Source: Tropicimonas isoalkanivorans (GTDB lineage Bacteria; Pseudomonadota; Alphaproteobacteria; Rhodobacterales; Rhodobacteraceae). From it: DNA of 64,000 nucleotides. The notes under the pieces were generated by a model. That model had not been told where the DNA came from. It saw nothing but the letters and a program-made list of their open reading frames with translations, and made no database searches. Position numbers and translations under genes: made by a program. Each line of letters begins with the position of its first letter. The stretch's first letter is position 1. This document shows, piece by piece, positions 25,331 to 35,606 of this stretch. The DNA is taken from NCBI RefSeq assembly GCF_900112335.1, contig NZ_FOLG01000006.1, positions 130,493 through 194,492 on the forward strand, given 5' to 3'.

Positions 25331-28300
25331 TCAGTTTGCTGTAGCGGGCTTCGGAGCCTCTTTCCGCGTTTTGGAGCGGCGGAAGACCCGCATCACCAGC
25401 GAGAAGAACAGCGGCACGAAGATGATGCCGAGCGTGGTGCCCGTGATCGTTCCACCGAGCACCGCCGCGCCCACCGCGCGCCGCCCGCCAGAGCCGGCGC
25501 CGGTCGAGAGGTAGAGCGGCAGAACGCCCAGGGTAAAGGCCATCGACGTCATGATGATTGGCCGGAACCGCTGCCGTGCGGACTCGCGCAGGGCCTCGAA
25601 CAGTTCGTCGCCTGCCTCGAACCGTTCGCGAGCGAATTCCACGATCAGGATCGCGTTCTTGGCCGTCAGGCCGATCACCGTCAGGAAACCCACCTGGAAG
25701 AACACCCCGTTTTCGAAGCCGAGGAAGTGCGCGGCAAGAAGCGTACCCAATACACCGAGCGGCATCACGAGGATTACGGAGAACGGAATGGCCCAGCTCT
25801 CATAGAGCGCGGCGAGGCAGAGGAAGATCGCCGCCACAGACAACGCGTAAAGCATCGGCGCCTGACCACCAGAGTCGCGTTCTTCGAGCGAAAGCCCGGT
25901 CCAGGCGATTGCGTAGCCGGGCGGGAGTTGCTGCACCATCGACTCGATCTCGGCCATGGCCTCGCCGGTGGTCACGCCTGGCGCAGGGGAACCCTGGATC
26001 TGCATCGCGGGAATGCCGTTGTAGCGCGACAGCCCTTGCGGCCCGTAGGTCCAGCCCTCTTCGGTGAAGTTTGCGAAGGGAACGAGACCGCCACTGGCAT
26101 TGCGCACCCGCCACTTGGAGATGTCCGAGGGGCCAGCACGGGACTCAGGGTCGCCTTGTACGTAAACGCGTTTGATGCGGCCGTTGTCGTTGAAATCGTT
26201 CACGTACCGGCCGGCCCAGGCGATGGACAGCGTGTCCGCGACGTCGGAAGGTGAGACGCCCATGGCACCGGCTGCCCGCCAGTCGATGTCCAACGCGAAC
26301 TGAGCCGCGTCCTCCAGCCCCGAGGGCCGGATGGAGGCGATGCGTGGGTTTTGCATCCCCATGCCGAGGAGCTGGTTGCGCGCTTCCAGAAGCTGCTCGT
26401 GGGTCTGCCCGCCGAGCGCCTGCAGGTAGAAGTCGAAACCAGACACGTTGCCGAGTTCCGGCACCGCCGGCGGCACAATCGGGAAGACCATCGCGTCCTG
26501 GATCTGGCTGAAGGCCCCGTAGGCGCGTCCTGCCACGGCCTGAACACCCTGTGCGGGGGAGGGGCGTTCGCTCCAGTCCTTCATCCGGATGAATGCCAAG
26601 CCCGCGTTCTGACCGCGACCAGCAAAGGAGAAGCCGACGACGCCGAATATGGCTTCGACATTTTCTTCCTCGGCGGTCAGGAAATGTTCCCCAACCTGGT
26701 CGACCACGGCCTGCGTACGCTCCGCGGTGGCTCCGGTCGGCCCCTGGATGAGCGTCAACAGGATCCCCTGGTCCTCATCCGGCAGAAAGCCCGTCGGCGT
26801 TTGCATGAACAGCCAGCCGATGCCACCGCCGACGGCGAGGTAGACCAGCAGGATGCGCAGCGGCCGCTTGATGACATAGCCCACGGTGGAGGTGTAGCCG
26901 CTCGTGAGGCCGTCAAACCCACGGTTGAACCAGCCGAATGGGCCCCGGCGGGCGTGGTGGGCATCCTTCCCCCGGAGCAAGGTCGCACAGAGCGCAGGCG
27001 TGAGCGTCAGCGCGACAAGCACGGACAGGGCCATGGCCGAGACAATGGTGATGGAGAACTGGCGGTAGATGACGCCGGTCGAGCCGCCGAAGAAGGCCAT
27101 CGGAACGAACACAGCCGACAGGACGAGCGCGATGCCGATCAGGGCCCCGGTGATCTGACCCATGGACTTGCGCGTCGCTTCCCTTGGATTAAGCCCTTCC
27201 TCTTCCATGATCCGTTCGACGTTCTCCACCACGACGATCGCGTCGTCCACCAGCAGGCCGATGGCGAGCACCATCGCGAGCATGGTCAGCACGTTGATGG
27301 AGAATCCCGCGATCGACAGGACAGCGAACGTACCAAGCAGCACGACCGGAACCGCCAAGGTCGGGATGAGAGTGGCGCGGAGGTTCTGCAGGAAGAGCAG
27401 CATGACGAAGAAGACGAGGACAATGGCCTCGAACAGCGTCTTTTGCACCTCGTGGATCGAGATCTCGATAAAGGGCGTGGTGTCGTAAGGAATGACATAG
27501 CTCACGCCGTCGGGGAAGAACTCCGAGAACTCATCGAGCTTCTCCCGAACGCGCTCTGCGGTGTCGAGCGCGTTGGCACCCGATGCCAGTTGCAGCGCCA
27601 TGCCGGCGGACGGATTGCCGTTGTAGTTCGCGATGATGGAGTAGTTCTCCGCCCCGATCTCAACCGTCGCGACGTCGCGAAGCAGCACCAGTCCGCCATC
27701 GGTCTCGGCCCGAAGCACGATATTCCGGAAATCGTCCGGCGTGGTGAGCAACGATTGCGCTGTGATGGTCGCGTTGAGCTGCTGGCCCTCCGGCGCGGGG
27801 AGGGTGCCGAATGCGCCGGCGGAGATCTGGGCGTTCTGGGCCGAAACGGCGCGGACCACGTCCGTCGGCGTCAATTCATAGGCTGAAAGTTTCGACGGAT
27901 CGAGCCAGATGCGCATGGCGTAGGGTGCACCGAACACCTGCACACCGCCGACGCCTTCGATCCGGCTGAACTCGTCCACCAGAGTGGTGTCCATGTAATC
28001 CGAAAGGTCCGCCTGATCGAGGCTTCCGTCCTCGGAAATCAGCGCAATCACCATCATGAAGCTTGAGGAGGATTTTTCCACCTGCACGCCCAATCGCTGC
28101 ACCGTTTCGGGCAGCGACGCCGTCGCCTGGCTGAGCTTGTTCTGAACCTGCACCTGGGCCACGTCCGGGTCCGTGCCGGTCTCGAAGGTCAACTCGATGC
28201 TCGCGGTCCCGGCGGAGGTCGAACTGGATGAAATGTACCGCAGCCCGTCGAGCCCTGTCATCTGCTGTTCGATGAGCTGGGTGACGGTATTGGCAACCGT

Positions 28301-28465
28301 CTCGGCCGAGGCGCCGGGGTAGGTGGCGGAAACGCGAACGGACGGAGGGGCAATCTGCGGGTATTGCGCGACCGGAAGGGTCCAGATCGCCAGCAGACCA
28401 ATGCCGGAGATCAGGATCGAGATGACCCATGCAAAAACCGGCCTGTCGATAAAGAAGCGCGCCAT
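25331..28465 (-). CDS. RND multidrug efflux transporter, HAE1 (AcrB/MexB) family
   Basis: Inner-membrane proton-driven pump of 1044 residues, the normal length for AcrB-like proteins. The N-terminus [20 protein letters not shown] is diagnostic. Visible features are the first large periplasmic loop beginning [20 protein letters not shown], and the proton-relay helix [20 protein letters not shown] with its paired aspartates. The corresponding repeat is at [19 protein letters not shown]. It would act with the adaptor encoded immediately upstream and a TolC-type channel, which is absent here. Substrates cannot be read from sequence. The gene starts 35 bases after the adaptor gene ends. Confidence 0.95.
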   Translation of the reverse strand: MARFFIDRPVFAWVISILISGIGLLAIWTLPVAQYPQIAPPSVRVSATYPGASAETVANTVTQLIEQQMTGLDGLRYISSSSTSAGTASIELTFETGTDPDVAQVQVQNKLSQATASLPETVQRLGVQVEKSSSSFMMVIALISEDGSLDQADLSDYMDTTLVDEFSRIEGVGGVQVFGAPYAMRIWLDPSKLSAYELTPTDVVRAVSAQNAQISAGAFGTLPAPEGQQLNATITAQSLLTTPDDFRNIVLRAETDGGLVLLRDVATVEIGAENYSIIANYNGNPSAGMALQLASGANALDTAERVREKLDEFSEFFPDGVSYVIPYDTTPFIEISIHEVQKTLFEAIVLVFFVMLLFLQNLRATLIPTLAVPVVLLGTFAVLSIAGFSINVLTMLAMVLAIGLLVDDAIVVVENVERIMEEEGLNPREATRKSMGQITGALIGIALVLSAVFVPMAFFGGSTGVIYRQFSITIVSAMALSVLVALTLTPALCATLLRGKDAHHARRGPFGWFNRGFDGLTSGYTSTVGYVIKRPLRILLVYLAVGGGIGWLFMQTPTGFLPDEDQGILLTLIQGPTGATAERTQAVVDQVGEHFLTAEEENVEAIFGVVGFSFAGRGQNAGLAFIRMKDWSERPSPAQGVQAVAGRAYGAFSQIQDAMVFPIVPPAVPELGNVSGFDFYLQALGGQTHEQLLEARNQLLGMGMQNPRIASIRPSGLEDAAQFALDIDWRAAGAMGVSPSDVADTLSIAWAGRYVNDFNDNGRIKRVYVQGDPESRAGPSDISKWRVRNASGGLVPFANFTEEGWTYGPQGLSRYNGIPAMQIQGSPAPGVTTGEAMAEIESMVQQLPPGYAIAWTGLSLEERDSGGQAPMLYALSVAAIFLCLAALYESWAIPFSVILVMPLGVLGTLLAAHFLGFENGVFFQVGFLTVIGLTAKNAILIVEFARERFEAGDELFEALRESARQRFRPIIMTSMAFTLGVLPLYLSTGAGSGGRRAVGAAVLGGTITGTTLGIIFVPLFFSLVMRVFRRSKTRKEAPKPATAN

Positions 28466-28500
28466 GGAAAACTCCTGGGAAGGGTGGCGTCTCGGACGGC

Positions 28501-29868
28501 TCAGTCCGTAGCGACGGTGGCGTCGTTGGCCGGATCGTCTTGAGCCTGACCGTCGGCGGGTTGAGCGGCACCGGCCTGGGCGGCATCGGCTTGAGCGGCG
28601 TCGGTCTGACCGTCTGCAGGTTGAGTGGCGTCAGCTTGGCCCGCCTCAGCTTGGTCGGCTGCCGGTTGGGCCGCTTCGGATTGGCCGGCCGCGGGCTGAC
28701 CCGCTCCGGGTTGGCCGGCGTCGCCGGTCTCCGCATCCACCCGTTCCTCTGGCGAGACCTGCTGCCCCGGCGCGATCTTTTGCAGACCGGCCACGATCAC
28801 CCGGTCGCCGGAGTCCAGCCCCTCGGTAACGACCCACTGGTTGCCGCGGTCGCGTTCGATGGTGATCTGCCGCGCCTCGACCACATTGTCGGATGTTACG
28901 ATCATCGCCATTGGGCGCCCACGCCGGTCGCGCGTCACGCCTTCCTGCGGGACGAGTACCGCGTTCGCGACCACGGCTTGCGGCACCTCGACCTGGACGT
29001 ACATTCCCGGCAGCAACAACTGCTCGGGATTGGGGAATTCCAACCGCAGAAGGATCACGCCGGTCTGCTGGTTCACATGTGGTTCGGCGGCGGAGAGCCG
29101 GCCGGTATGTTCGTAAGTCGAGCCGTCCGCGAGCTTCAGCGTAAGCACAGTATCACCCGGGCCGCCCGCGGCGATGGTGCCGGACGCCCGTCGCCAGCGC
29201 AGCATCTCGGCGGAGGACTGGGTCACGTCCACATTCACGGGGTCGATCGTGCGGATCACCGTCAGCGGAGTTGCCTGACCGGCGGTGACGAGCGCACCCT
29301 TGGTCGCTTCGCTCAGACCGGCAATTCCCGAGATCGGGGCCCGGATCGTTGCCCGGTCCAGATCGATCTCGGAAGCCAGGAGGTTCGCTTCCGCAACCTT
29401 GACCGCCGCAGCGGCCACGTCCCGCGCCGCAACGGCGTCGTCGTATTCCTGCTGGCTGGTCACGCGGCGCTCCAGCAGCGTTTTCATGCGCTCCACCTCG
29501 CGTTCGGCCTGCTGCATCTGAGCTTGGGCCTGGGCAAGACTGGCATTCGCGGCAGCTTCCTGCGCGGCATAGCTGGCTGCGTCGATCCGGTAGAGCGGGC
29601 TCCCCTCCTCGACGGGACGCCCTTCCTCGAAGAGGCGTTCCGTGATGAGTCCGTTCACCTGCGGACGCACCTCGGCCATCGCCGAGGCGCTCACCCGACC
29701 GGGCAAAAGGCGTGTCAGCGTCACGTCCGAGCTCTCGACCGTTACGACTGTAACCGCTGGCGGCGGCGGAGTGCCGCCCTGCTGGGCCAATGCGCCGGAT
29801 GCAAGGCTAAGGATGGCCAGGGCAAGAGCGATGCGTGCACGGCACGAAACAATGCGATGGCTTGGCAT
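28501..29868 (-). CDS. RND efflux periplasmic adaptor (membrane fusion protein)
   Basis: AcrA/MexA-like adaptor. I chose the ATG at 29868 (GGAG 8 bases upstream), which opens a signal peptide ([20 protein letters not shown]). That gives 455 residues; a longer frame adds 65 residues without a start signal. The lipoyl/barrel-sandwich halves ([20 protein letters not shown] and [14 protein letters not shown]) flank a helical hairpin rich in A, Q and E. A beta-barrel and a membrane-proximal domain follow. Unlike most adaptors, the last 75 or so residues are a low-complexity Ala/Gln/Asp tail of short degenerate repeats ([20 protein letters not shown] and similar). The gene is divergent from tetR, its probable repressor. 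Confidence 0.92.
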   Translation of the reverse strand: MPSHRIVSCRARIALALAILSLASGALAQQGGTPPPPAVTVVTVESSDVTLTRLLPGRVSASAMAEVRPQVNGLITERLFEEGRPVEEGSPLYRIDAASYAAQEAAANASLAQAQAQMQQAEREVERMKTLLERRVTSQQEYDDAVAARDVAAAAVKVAEANLLASEIDLDRATIRAPISGIAGLSEATKGALVTAGQATPLTVIRTIDPVNVDVTQSSAEMLRWRRASGTIAAGGPGDTVLTLKLADGSTYEHTGRLSAAEPHVNQQTGVILLRLEFPNPEQLLLPGMYVQVEVPQAVVANAVLVPQEGVTRDRRGRPMAMIVTSDNVVEARQITIERDRGNQWVVTEGLDSGDRVIVAGLQKIAPGQQVSPEERVDAETGDAGQPGAGQPAAGQSEAAQPAADQAEAGQADATQPADGQTDAAQADAAQAGAAQPADGQAQDDPANDATVATD

Positions 29869-30029
29869 GAGGGGGCTCCACAGAAGGGAAGGCAGAAATC
29901 TAAAGGGACAGGCCGATTGGCGAATCGCTTGACCCGGAATAAGGATACCGTCAGGTTTTGTAAAGTTCCGCAGTTGGCGGTGACGATTATTTTTCGGATC
30001 TGGCGGCCAACTGCTGTGGGAGGCGTCGA
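29869..30029. promoter_or_regulatory. divergent promoter/operator region of the efflux operon and tetR
   Basis: The 161 bases between the adaptor gene and the TetR gene must hold both promoters. The relatively AT-rich part at 29936-29975 has short CGGAA/TTCCG ends around a TAAGGATACC and TTTTGTAAAG core. This could be the repressor operator, but the symmetry is weak. Confidence 0.4.
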
Positions 30030-30725
30030 ATGACCAATCAGGGCGAGAATGCCCAAGGAGCAAACACCGGGCGCCGGCGAGGTCGGCCCGTCCAGATCGA
30101 CCCTGCCCGACGGGAAGAAATGGTCCTTGAGGCGGCCGAGGCCCTGGTAGCCGAACGGGTGCTGTCGGAGGTGACGATGACGGCCATCGCCGAACGTGCG
30201 GGCATGTCTAAGCGCACGATCTACGCAATGTTCGACAGTCGCGAAGCCCTTCTCGCCGCTTGTGTCGGCCGGCTCGGCAACTCGCTCTTTCGTCCGCTTT
30301 CGGCCTCAGATCGGGATCGCCCCCTGTCGGAGCGACTGAATCTGCTGCTGACGGTCCACGCTTCGCCTGACAAACTGGACTCTTCGCTGGAATTGCTGCG
30401 GGCCTTGTTGACAGAGGCCCACACATTCCCCGCGTTGGCGCGGCGTGGATGTGAGGAGAGCCGCGACGTGCTCGAAAACAGCGTGGCCGCCGAACTGCTG
30501 AAGGCGCAGCAGGAGGGGGAGTTGCGCCTGCCGAAAGAGCGGATCAGCCTTGCCGCGAGCATTTTGGTCGACATGGCATTCGAGAACCCGATCCCGATCC
30601 TGCTCGAACCCGAAGGATCCTACTCGACGGCCGAACAGATTGCCGCGCGGCGCGAGTGGGCGGTGCAGATTTTCCTTCGGGGGGTGGCCGTTGGGGACCA
30701 TCTGTCGGAGCAGGGTGCCGCTTGA
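30030..30725 (+). CDS. TetR/AcrR-family transcriptional regulator
   Basis: A 231-residue regulator with an N-terminal basic tail (GRRRGRPVQID) and a TetR DNA-binding domain at about residues 25-75. Its helix-turn-helix contains VTMTAIAERAGMSKRTIYAM, then FDSREALL. The C-terminal domain, which binds the inducer in this family, is not distinctive. The gene is divergent from the adaptor/pump pair, the usual arrangement for a local repressor of an RND operon. A GGGAGG ribosome-binding site precedes the ATG. Confidence 0.92.
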   Translation: MTNQGENAQGANTGRRRGRPVQIDPARREEMVLEAAEALVAERVLSEVTMTAIAERAGMSKRTIYAMFDSREALLAACVGRLGNSLFRPLSASDRDRPLSERLNLLLTVHASPDKLDSSLELLRALLTEAHTFPALARRGCEESRDVLENSVAAELLKAQQEGELRLPKERISLAASILVDMAFENPIPILLEPEGSYSTAEQIAARREWAVQIFLRGVAVGDHLSEQGAA

Positions 30726-30872
30726 CGCAGCGTTTCCCACTGGTCTGTAGCCAAGCCGCCTGAGCCTTGCCTTTGCTCAAATTACTGTCCTATTGCCTAT
30801 ATGCGCATCAAATTATCCAAGCCATAGTCTCCCGAACAAGATTCTTGCAACAATCTTTCGGAGACGCGCCGA

Positions 30873-33800
30873 ATGTCTTACCGGACCGAACTGCAGACCT
30901 ATGACAGCAACCTAGGCAAGACGGTCCGGAACCTCGAAAAACTGCGCGACTGGGTGGAGGATTTCAATCAAGCTGCGGGGCTGGCCGAAACCGTGGTGAG
31001 CACCGTCGACACGACTGGCGACGTGGCCGAAAAGATCGGCGAGGCAATCGACGACCAACTCACGGTCCTGAAACTCGCCAAGCAGGCCGGTCCGTTGAAA
31101 GCGCCCTCGCGGGCCTTCGAAACCGTGCTGAAGGCCGTTCGCCCCGCGGTGGAGAAGATCGAGGAGGCCATGGACAAGCTCAACGGCACTCAGGACGCCA
31201 ATCGCGACGGACGGGAGGAGGAAGGCCAGTTCCTCGACCTGCTGGAAAAGAAGCTGGAAAACGTTCAGGAAAACCTCGACGAGATCTCCGAAAAGATCGG
31301 CGAGAAGATCGACAAGCTGGAGAACACGCGCGCGGCGGCGGCGGGCTTCCTCATGGCGCTCGACAAGGCAAGCGGCGCGGAGTACCGCCAGCTTAAACTG
31401 GACGTCGAGGACCAGTTTGCCGCCCGCAACAAGGTGGTCGGCCCCCTTGCGACCAACTTCGACAAGATCGTCTCGAAAATCGACGGCGTGCTCGACATCA
31501 TCGACACGGCCAGGATCGGGCCGATCAATGTGGATTTTTCGGCTTTCTCGGCTGCTTGGGAGATGATCGAGGACATCGCCTCGCCGCTGAAGATCGCGGC
31601 GGCCGCAATCAAGCCGATAGAGCCGCTGCTGGACGCGGCAGGTTTCGTTTTCGATCTTGTCGTCGCGCCGGTGATGGATTTTCTCACGAAGACACTCGGG
31701 ATCGACGACCTCCTCGACAGCGTCGCCGATGAAATTCGCAAACTCATGCCGGAGGCGGATTTCCTCGACACGCTCATCGACAACATCCAGGACCTGCTGT
31801 CCGAGGTCCGCAGTTTCAATACGACCCTCTTCAAGATCGCCGATTGGCTCGATGATATCGACTTGCGTCTCTACAACGGCGTGGTCGGTGACGCGCTGGT
31901 CGGTCCCACGGCGATCGGAACGGAATTGAACGAGATCGTTCTGGGCGACCGGAAGGCGGATATTCTCGACGCGCGCGGTGGCGACGACGAGATCCACGGG
32001 CGTGGCGGCAACGACGTTCTGGTGGCGGGCGAGGGGGACGACCTGTTCTACGGCGGCGCAGGGCAGGATATGGTCTATTTTTCCGGCTACTTTAATCAGT
32101 ACGAGTTCGCCAAGGACCCGACGGACGGCGAGATCGTCGTGTCTCACGTCAAGCCGCTGGCGGGCGGAATCAACGAGGGGTCCACGAAGCTCTTCGGCGT
32201 AGAGCGGGTGGTGTTCCGCAATATCGAATTCACCATCGACGAGCTCAAGCGCGCCAAGATCGGCGGGTCAGTCTTGAACGGCAATGACCGCGACAACCTG
32301 ATGTTCCTGAACACCTCGGGTATTTCGAATGCCGACGGGTTGCATGTGGCGAACGGCTGGGGCGGTAACGACCGGATCTTCGGTAGCACCGCGAATGACC
32401 TGCTGAATGGCGGCGCCGGAAACGATGTGCTGTTGCCCGGTCTCGGCGACGACGTTGCGAACGGGAATGCGGGGCTGGACTATTACCAGATGCTCGAAAG
32501 CGGCAGCAACGGCGGCAACCGCATCGACCTGACCGATGGCATGGCCTTCACCACCGAGGGGACCGACACTCTGTCGGGCATCGAGAACCTCATCATCCAG
32601 GGCAACGGCGACCACACCCTGACCGGCAACGGCAAGGCGAACCGGATCATCTCCGCCAACGGCGATGACGTCCTGGCTGGCAAGGGCGGCAACGACATCC
32701 TGATGTCCGGGCCAGGCAACGATTTCCTGTTTGCCGGGGCGGGCCTGGACCGCACATTTTCCGGCGACCAGAACGACTTCATCGTGGCCACCAGTCGCCC
32801 GGTCAAAGGCCGTGGCGAGGCGCATGACGGTGGCGACGGTCGGGATGTCCTGAGCTATTCGCTCGATTACAACACCATTGCCGAACTCCGCAGCAGCATC
32901 AACGGCGATCCGGACCTCCGCAACAAGATCCGCGACGCGTTGGACGATCTGACCGACTGGGGCGGTTCGGTCCGGATCGATGCGGCGACGGGCAAGATCG
33001 AGCACATCGGCGCGTCCGGGGAACGGGTGGCCGTCGATACAGCGGTCGGCATAGAACAATACGTCGGCACCGACCGGGCGGATGTGCTCAAGGGCGCGGT
33101 CGGTCCTTGGGATGCGCCGATTTCGCTCCACGGCGCGGGTGGCAACGACAGGATCCTGACTCGGGGCGCCAATTCCGCGAACGGGGGCGACGGGGACGAT
33201 TTGATAAAGGTCACGACCCCTCGATCGAACGGCTTCGGCGGCGTGACCTTCGAGGGCGGTGGCGGTACCGACACGCTCGACCTGACCGGGATCGGCGAGG
33301 CGCGATGGACGTTTCGGCTCGTGGGGTCCATCAGCCGGAGCATCACCGCGACGGACGTGGATTACACCGGCAGCCTGACCTCCGGGGGCAACAATTTCTT
33401 CCGCGCCAACATTGACGGGTTCGAGAAGTTCATCCTGCCCGACGGCGCCCACCGCATCGTCAGCGAGCCGGAATTCAGCGCCGTTCGGGAATTCTGGCTT
33501 GGGGCAGGGGACGATTACTTCACCCAGGACCGCGGCTTCGCCACCGTCCATGCGGATGCCGGAAACGACGAGATCGTCCTGGGCGGGGGAGGCTCCGCCG
33601 GCGGAAAGGTTTTGGCCGGCAAAGGCGACGACGACATCCTGTTCGACGCATCCGACGCCGAGAGCCGCGTTCTGGCCGGCAACGGCAACGACTATGTCCG
33701 CCTGGAACGGATGGAGGGCGTCGTCGTACGAGGCGGGGCGGGCTTCGACACGCTGGTGATAGATCATGTGTCTTCCCCGGCGAGCGGAACGAAGGCGGTG

Positions 33801-35432
33801 GTGGACCTCGGGCTGGGGACCGCCTACGGCACGGGGCTGTACGGGGGGTACACGCAAGTCAAGGTCGACACGAAGGTTGATGGTTTCGAACGGGTCATCG
33901 CGACGGACGGCCAGGACGTGCTGAGAGGGTCGACCCGAGGGGAAACCCTGATCGGGCGCGGCGACAACGACCTGATCGATGGTCGGGCGGGACAGGACAT
34001 CCTTTATGGTGGTGCCGGTAACGACGAGATCCGCGGCGGTGGTGGCGACGACCGAATTCACGGCGGCGCCGGGAACGACACCCTGGTGGGCGGGCGCGGC
34101 ACGGATACGGCCGACTATAGCTATGCCGTGCCCGATGGCCTGCGGGGCGAACTGACCGCCGCCAACTTCGGCGGCATCACGGTGCGATTGGACTTTGGAA
34201 CCGTCACGGGCAGCTTCGGCTTCGACACGCTGTCGCAGATCGAGAATGTCTATGGCACCGACGGCGACGACTCCATCACCGGAAGCCGCCGGGCCAACGT
34301 CCTGTCCGGCGCCAAGGGAAATGACGTGCTGGTGGGGCGGGGCGGCGCCGACATCTTCCTGACCGGCGCCGGAGCGGATCGCGCTGATGGCGGCGGTGGC
34401 GACGACCGTATCGTGATCGGCTACGGCCGGACGGACGCCCTCGGCCGGAGAGGGTTCGATGTGCTCGATCTCGGCAGCGCTGGTGGCGAGCTCCAGGTGA
34501 ATTTCGCCACGGGCCGCTATTCCGGCGAATTCTACCACGCGAAGACCGTCTGGATCGACACGGGCACGAACGAGGCCCGCGAGTATCGCGGCGTTCTGCT
34601 GACGCCGCGAGATGTGAAACAGGCCAACCCGGTCTTTTCCGACGGCGTTGACGACGTCTCCCGCATCTTGCCGGGGCCGGGAGATGCCGCGGCGGACTCC
34701 TTCATGATCAAGGAGGTGAACAGCACGCTGAATGCCCGCGGAACATTCAGCGGCATCGAGAAGATCGAGGGCGGCGCGGCCACGGTTCGCCTGACCCTCA
34801 GCAAGGGGCTGGACCGGTACGACGGTCGGGACTCGCCGGAGGACCTTCTGGATTTTTCGACCCGCTCGGGCAAGGTCGTCTACAACCTCGACACCGGCAG
34901 CACCAACCTTGGCATCGCGACGGGCGACAAGCTTCTGGGGATCGACGGCATTCTCGGCGGGGTCGGGGTGGACCGGCTGACGGGCAACGACAGTGCCAAC
35001 GTGCTGTCCGGCAACCGGGGCGACGACCGGCTTGCTGGGAAAGGCGGGGCGGACAGGCTATTTGGCGGGGACGGGCGCGATGTGGTCCTCGGGAATGACG
35101 GCAAGGACCTCCTGATCGGCGGCGAGGGCAGGGACGTGGTCCGGGGCGGCGACGGCCGGGACACCCTGCGTGGCGCCGGGGGGAACGACGTTCTCGACGG
35201 CGGACGGGGGGCCGACCGGTTCCTGTTCGACCGGGGCGACGGCCGGGACAGGATCGTCGATTTCACACCGGACGTGGATCACATGGTCATCCGGTCCGGG
35301 GCGTCCCGCTATTCCGATCTGGAGATCTCCAAGGCCGCCGGTGGTGATACGCTCATCACGTTTGCCAACGTCACCGTCAGGCTGGAGGATGTTGCCCCGA
35401 ACGAGCTCGACCGGGGCGATTTCATCTTCTGA
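30873..35432 (+). CDS. large RTX protein with N-terminal helical domain
   Basis: A 1519-residue protein. Residues 1 to about 345 are helical and rich in charged heptads (LEKKLENVQENLDEISEKIG), with a hydrophobic stretch near 260-280 (LLDAAGFVFDLVVAPVMDFL). I recognise no enzyme domain there. From about 350 to 1490 it is dominated by GGxGxDxLx calcium-binding repeats in blocks. These alternate with non-repetitive segments containing IENLIIQGNGDHTLTGNGKA or IDGFEKF-like linkers. The end (GADRFLFDRGDGRDRIVDFT, then a short tail) resembles the type I secretion signal region. Expected location is extracellular or cell surface; adhesin, matrix or toxin-like roles are all possible. GGAG lies 11 bases before the ATG. 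No exporter genes are nearby. Confidence 0.9.
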   Translation: MSYRTELQTYDSNLGKTVRNLEKLRDWVEDFNQAAGLAETVVSTVDTTGDVAEKIGEAIDDQLTVLKLAKQAGPLKAPSRAFETVLKAVRPAVEKIEEAMDKLNGTQDANRDGREEEGQFLDLLEKKLENVQENLDEISEKIGEKIDKLENTRAAAAGFLMALDKASGAEYRQLKLDVEDQFAARNKVVGPLATNFDKIVSKIDGVLDIIDTARIGPINVDFSAFSAAWEMIEDIASPLKIAAAAIKPIEPLLDAAGFVFDLVVAPVMDFLTKTLGIDDLLDSVADEIRKLMPEADFLDTLIDNIQDLLSEVRSFNTTLFKIADWLDDIDLRLYNGVVGDALVGPTAIGTELNEIVLGDRKADILDARGGDDEIHGRGGNDVLVAGEGDDLFYGGAGQDMVYFSGYFNQYEFAKDPTDGEIVVSHVKPLAGGINEGSTKLFGVERVVFRNIEFTIDELKRAKIGGSVLNGNDRDNLMFLNTSGISNADGLHVANGWGGNDRIFGSTANDLLNGGAGNDVLLPGLGDDVANGNAGLDYYQMLESGSNGGNRIDLTDGMAFTTEGTDTLSGIENLIIQGNGDHTLTGNGKANRIISANGDDVLAGKGGNDILMSGPGNDFLFAGAGLDRTFSGDQNDFIVATSRPVKGRGEAHDGGDGRDVLSYSLDYNTIAELRSSINGDPDLRNKIRDALDDLTDWGGSVRIDAATGKIEHIGASGERVAVDTAVGIEQYVGTDRADVLKGAVGPWDAPISLHGAGGNDRILTRGANSANGGDGDDLIKVTTPRSNGFGGVTFEGGGGTDTLDLTGIGEARWTFRLVGSISRSITATDVDYTGSLTSGGNNFFRANIDGFEKFILPDGAHRIVSEPEFSAVREFWLGAGDDYFTQDRGFATVHADAGNDEIVLGGGGSAGGKVLAGKGDDDILFDASDAESRVLAGNGNDYVRLERMEGVVVRGGAGFDTLVIDHVSSPASGTKAVVDLGLGTAYGTGLYGGYTQVKVDTKVDGFERVIATDGQDVLRGSTRGETLIGRGDNDLIDGRAGQDILYGGAGNDEIRGGGGDDRIHGGAGNDTLVGGRGTDTADYSYAVPDGLRGELTAANFGGITVRLDFGTVTGSFGFDTLSQIENVYGTDGDDSITGSRRANVLSGAKGNDVLVGRGGADIFLTGAGADRADGGGGDDRIVIGYGRTDALGRRGFDVLDLGSAGGELQVNFATGRYSGEFYHAKTVWIDTGTNEAREYRGVLLTPRDVKQANPVFSDGVDDVSRILPGPGDAAADSFMIKEVNSTLNARGTFSGIEKIEGGAATVRLTLSKGLDRYDGRDSPEDLLDFSTRSGKVVYNLDTGSTNLGIATGDKLLGIDGILGGVGVDRLTGNDSANVLSGNRGDDRLAGKGGADRLFGGDGRDVVLGNDGKDLLIGGEGRDVVRGGDGRDTLRGAGGNDVLDGGRGADRFLFDRGDGRDRIVDFTPDVDHMVIRSGASRYSDLEISKAAGGDTLITFANVTVRLEDVAPNELDRGDFIF

Positions 35433-35606
35433 CCGGGTCCGTTCCGGGGCCTTCAGGGAACCGGGCGCCACCGCTGCCTTCCAATGGCCGGCGCGCTTCC
35501 CGGTCTGTTCCATACACCTCTGGCCATGACGAGGATCAACGCGTTTTTCCCCCACTCGGTGTAGACTCCTGCCCGGAAACCCGCGCCGGGGAGGGGAGGA
35601 ATGGCC

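Noticed and set aside
29936-29975. Strong palindromic TetR operator
   Set aside because: Only the outer CGGAA/TTCCG pairs are symmetric; kept as a low-confidence regulatory region only.
32300-35300. Repetitive DNA resembling a tandem-repeat or CRISPR-like array
   Set aside because: The periodicity is the 27-base code of RTX nonapeptides inside an intact frame; units vary and there are no spacers.
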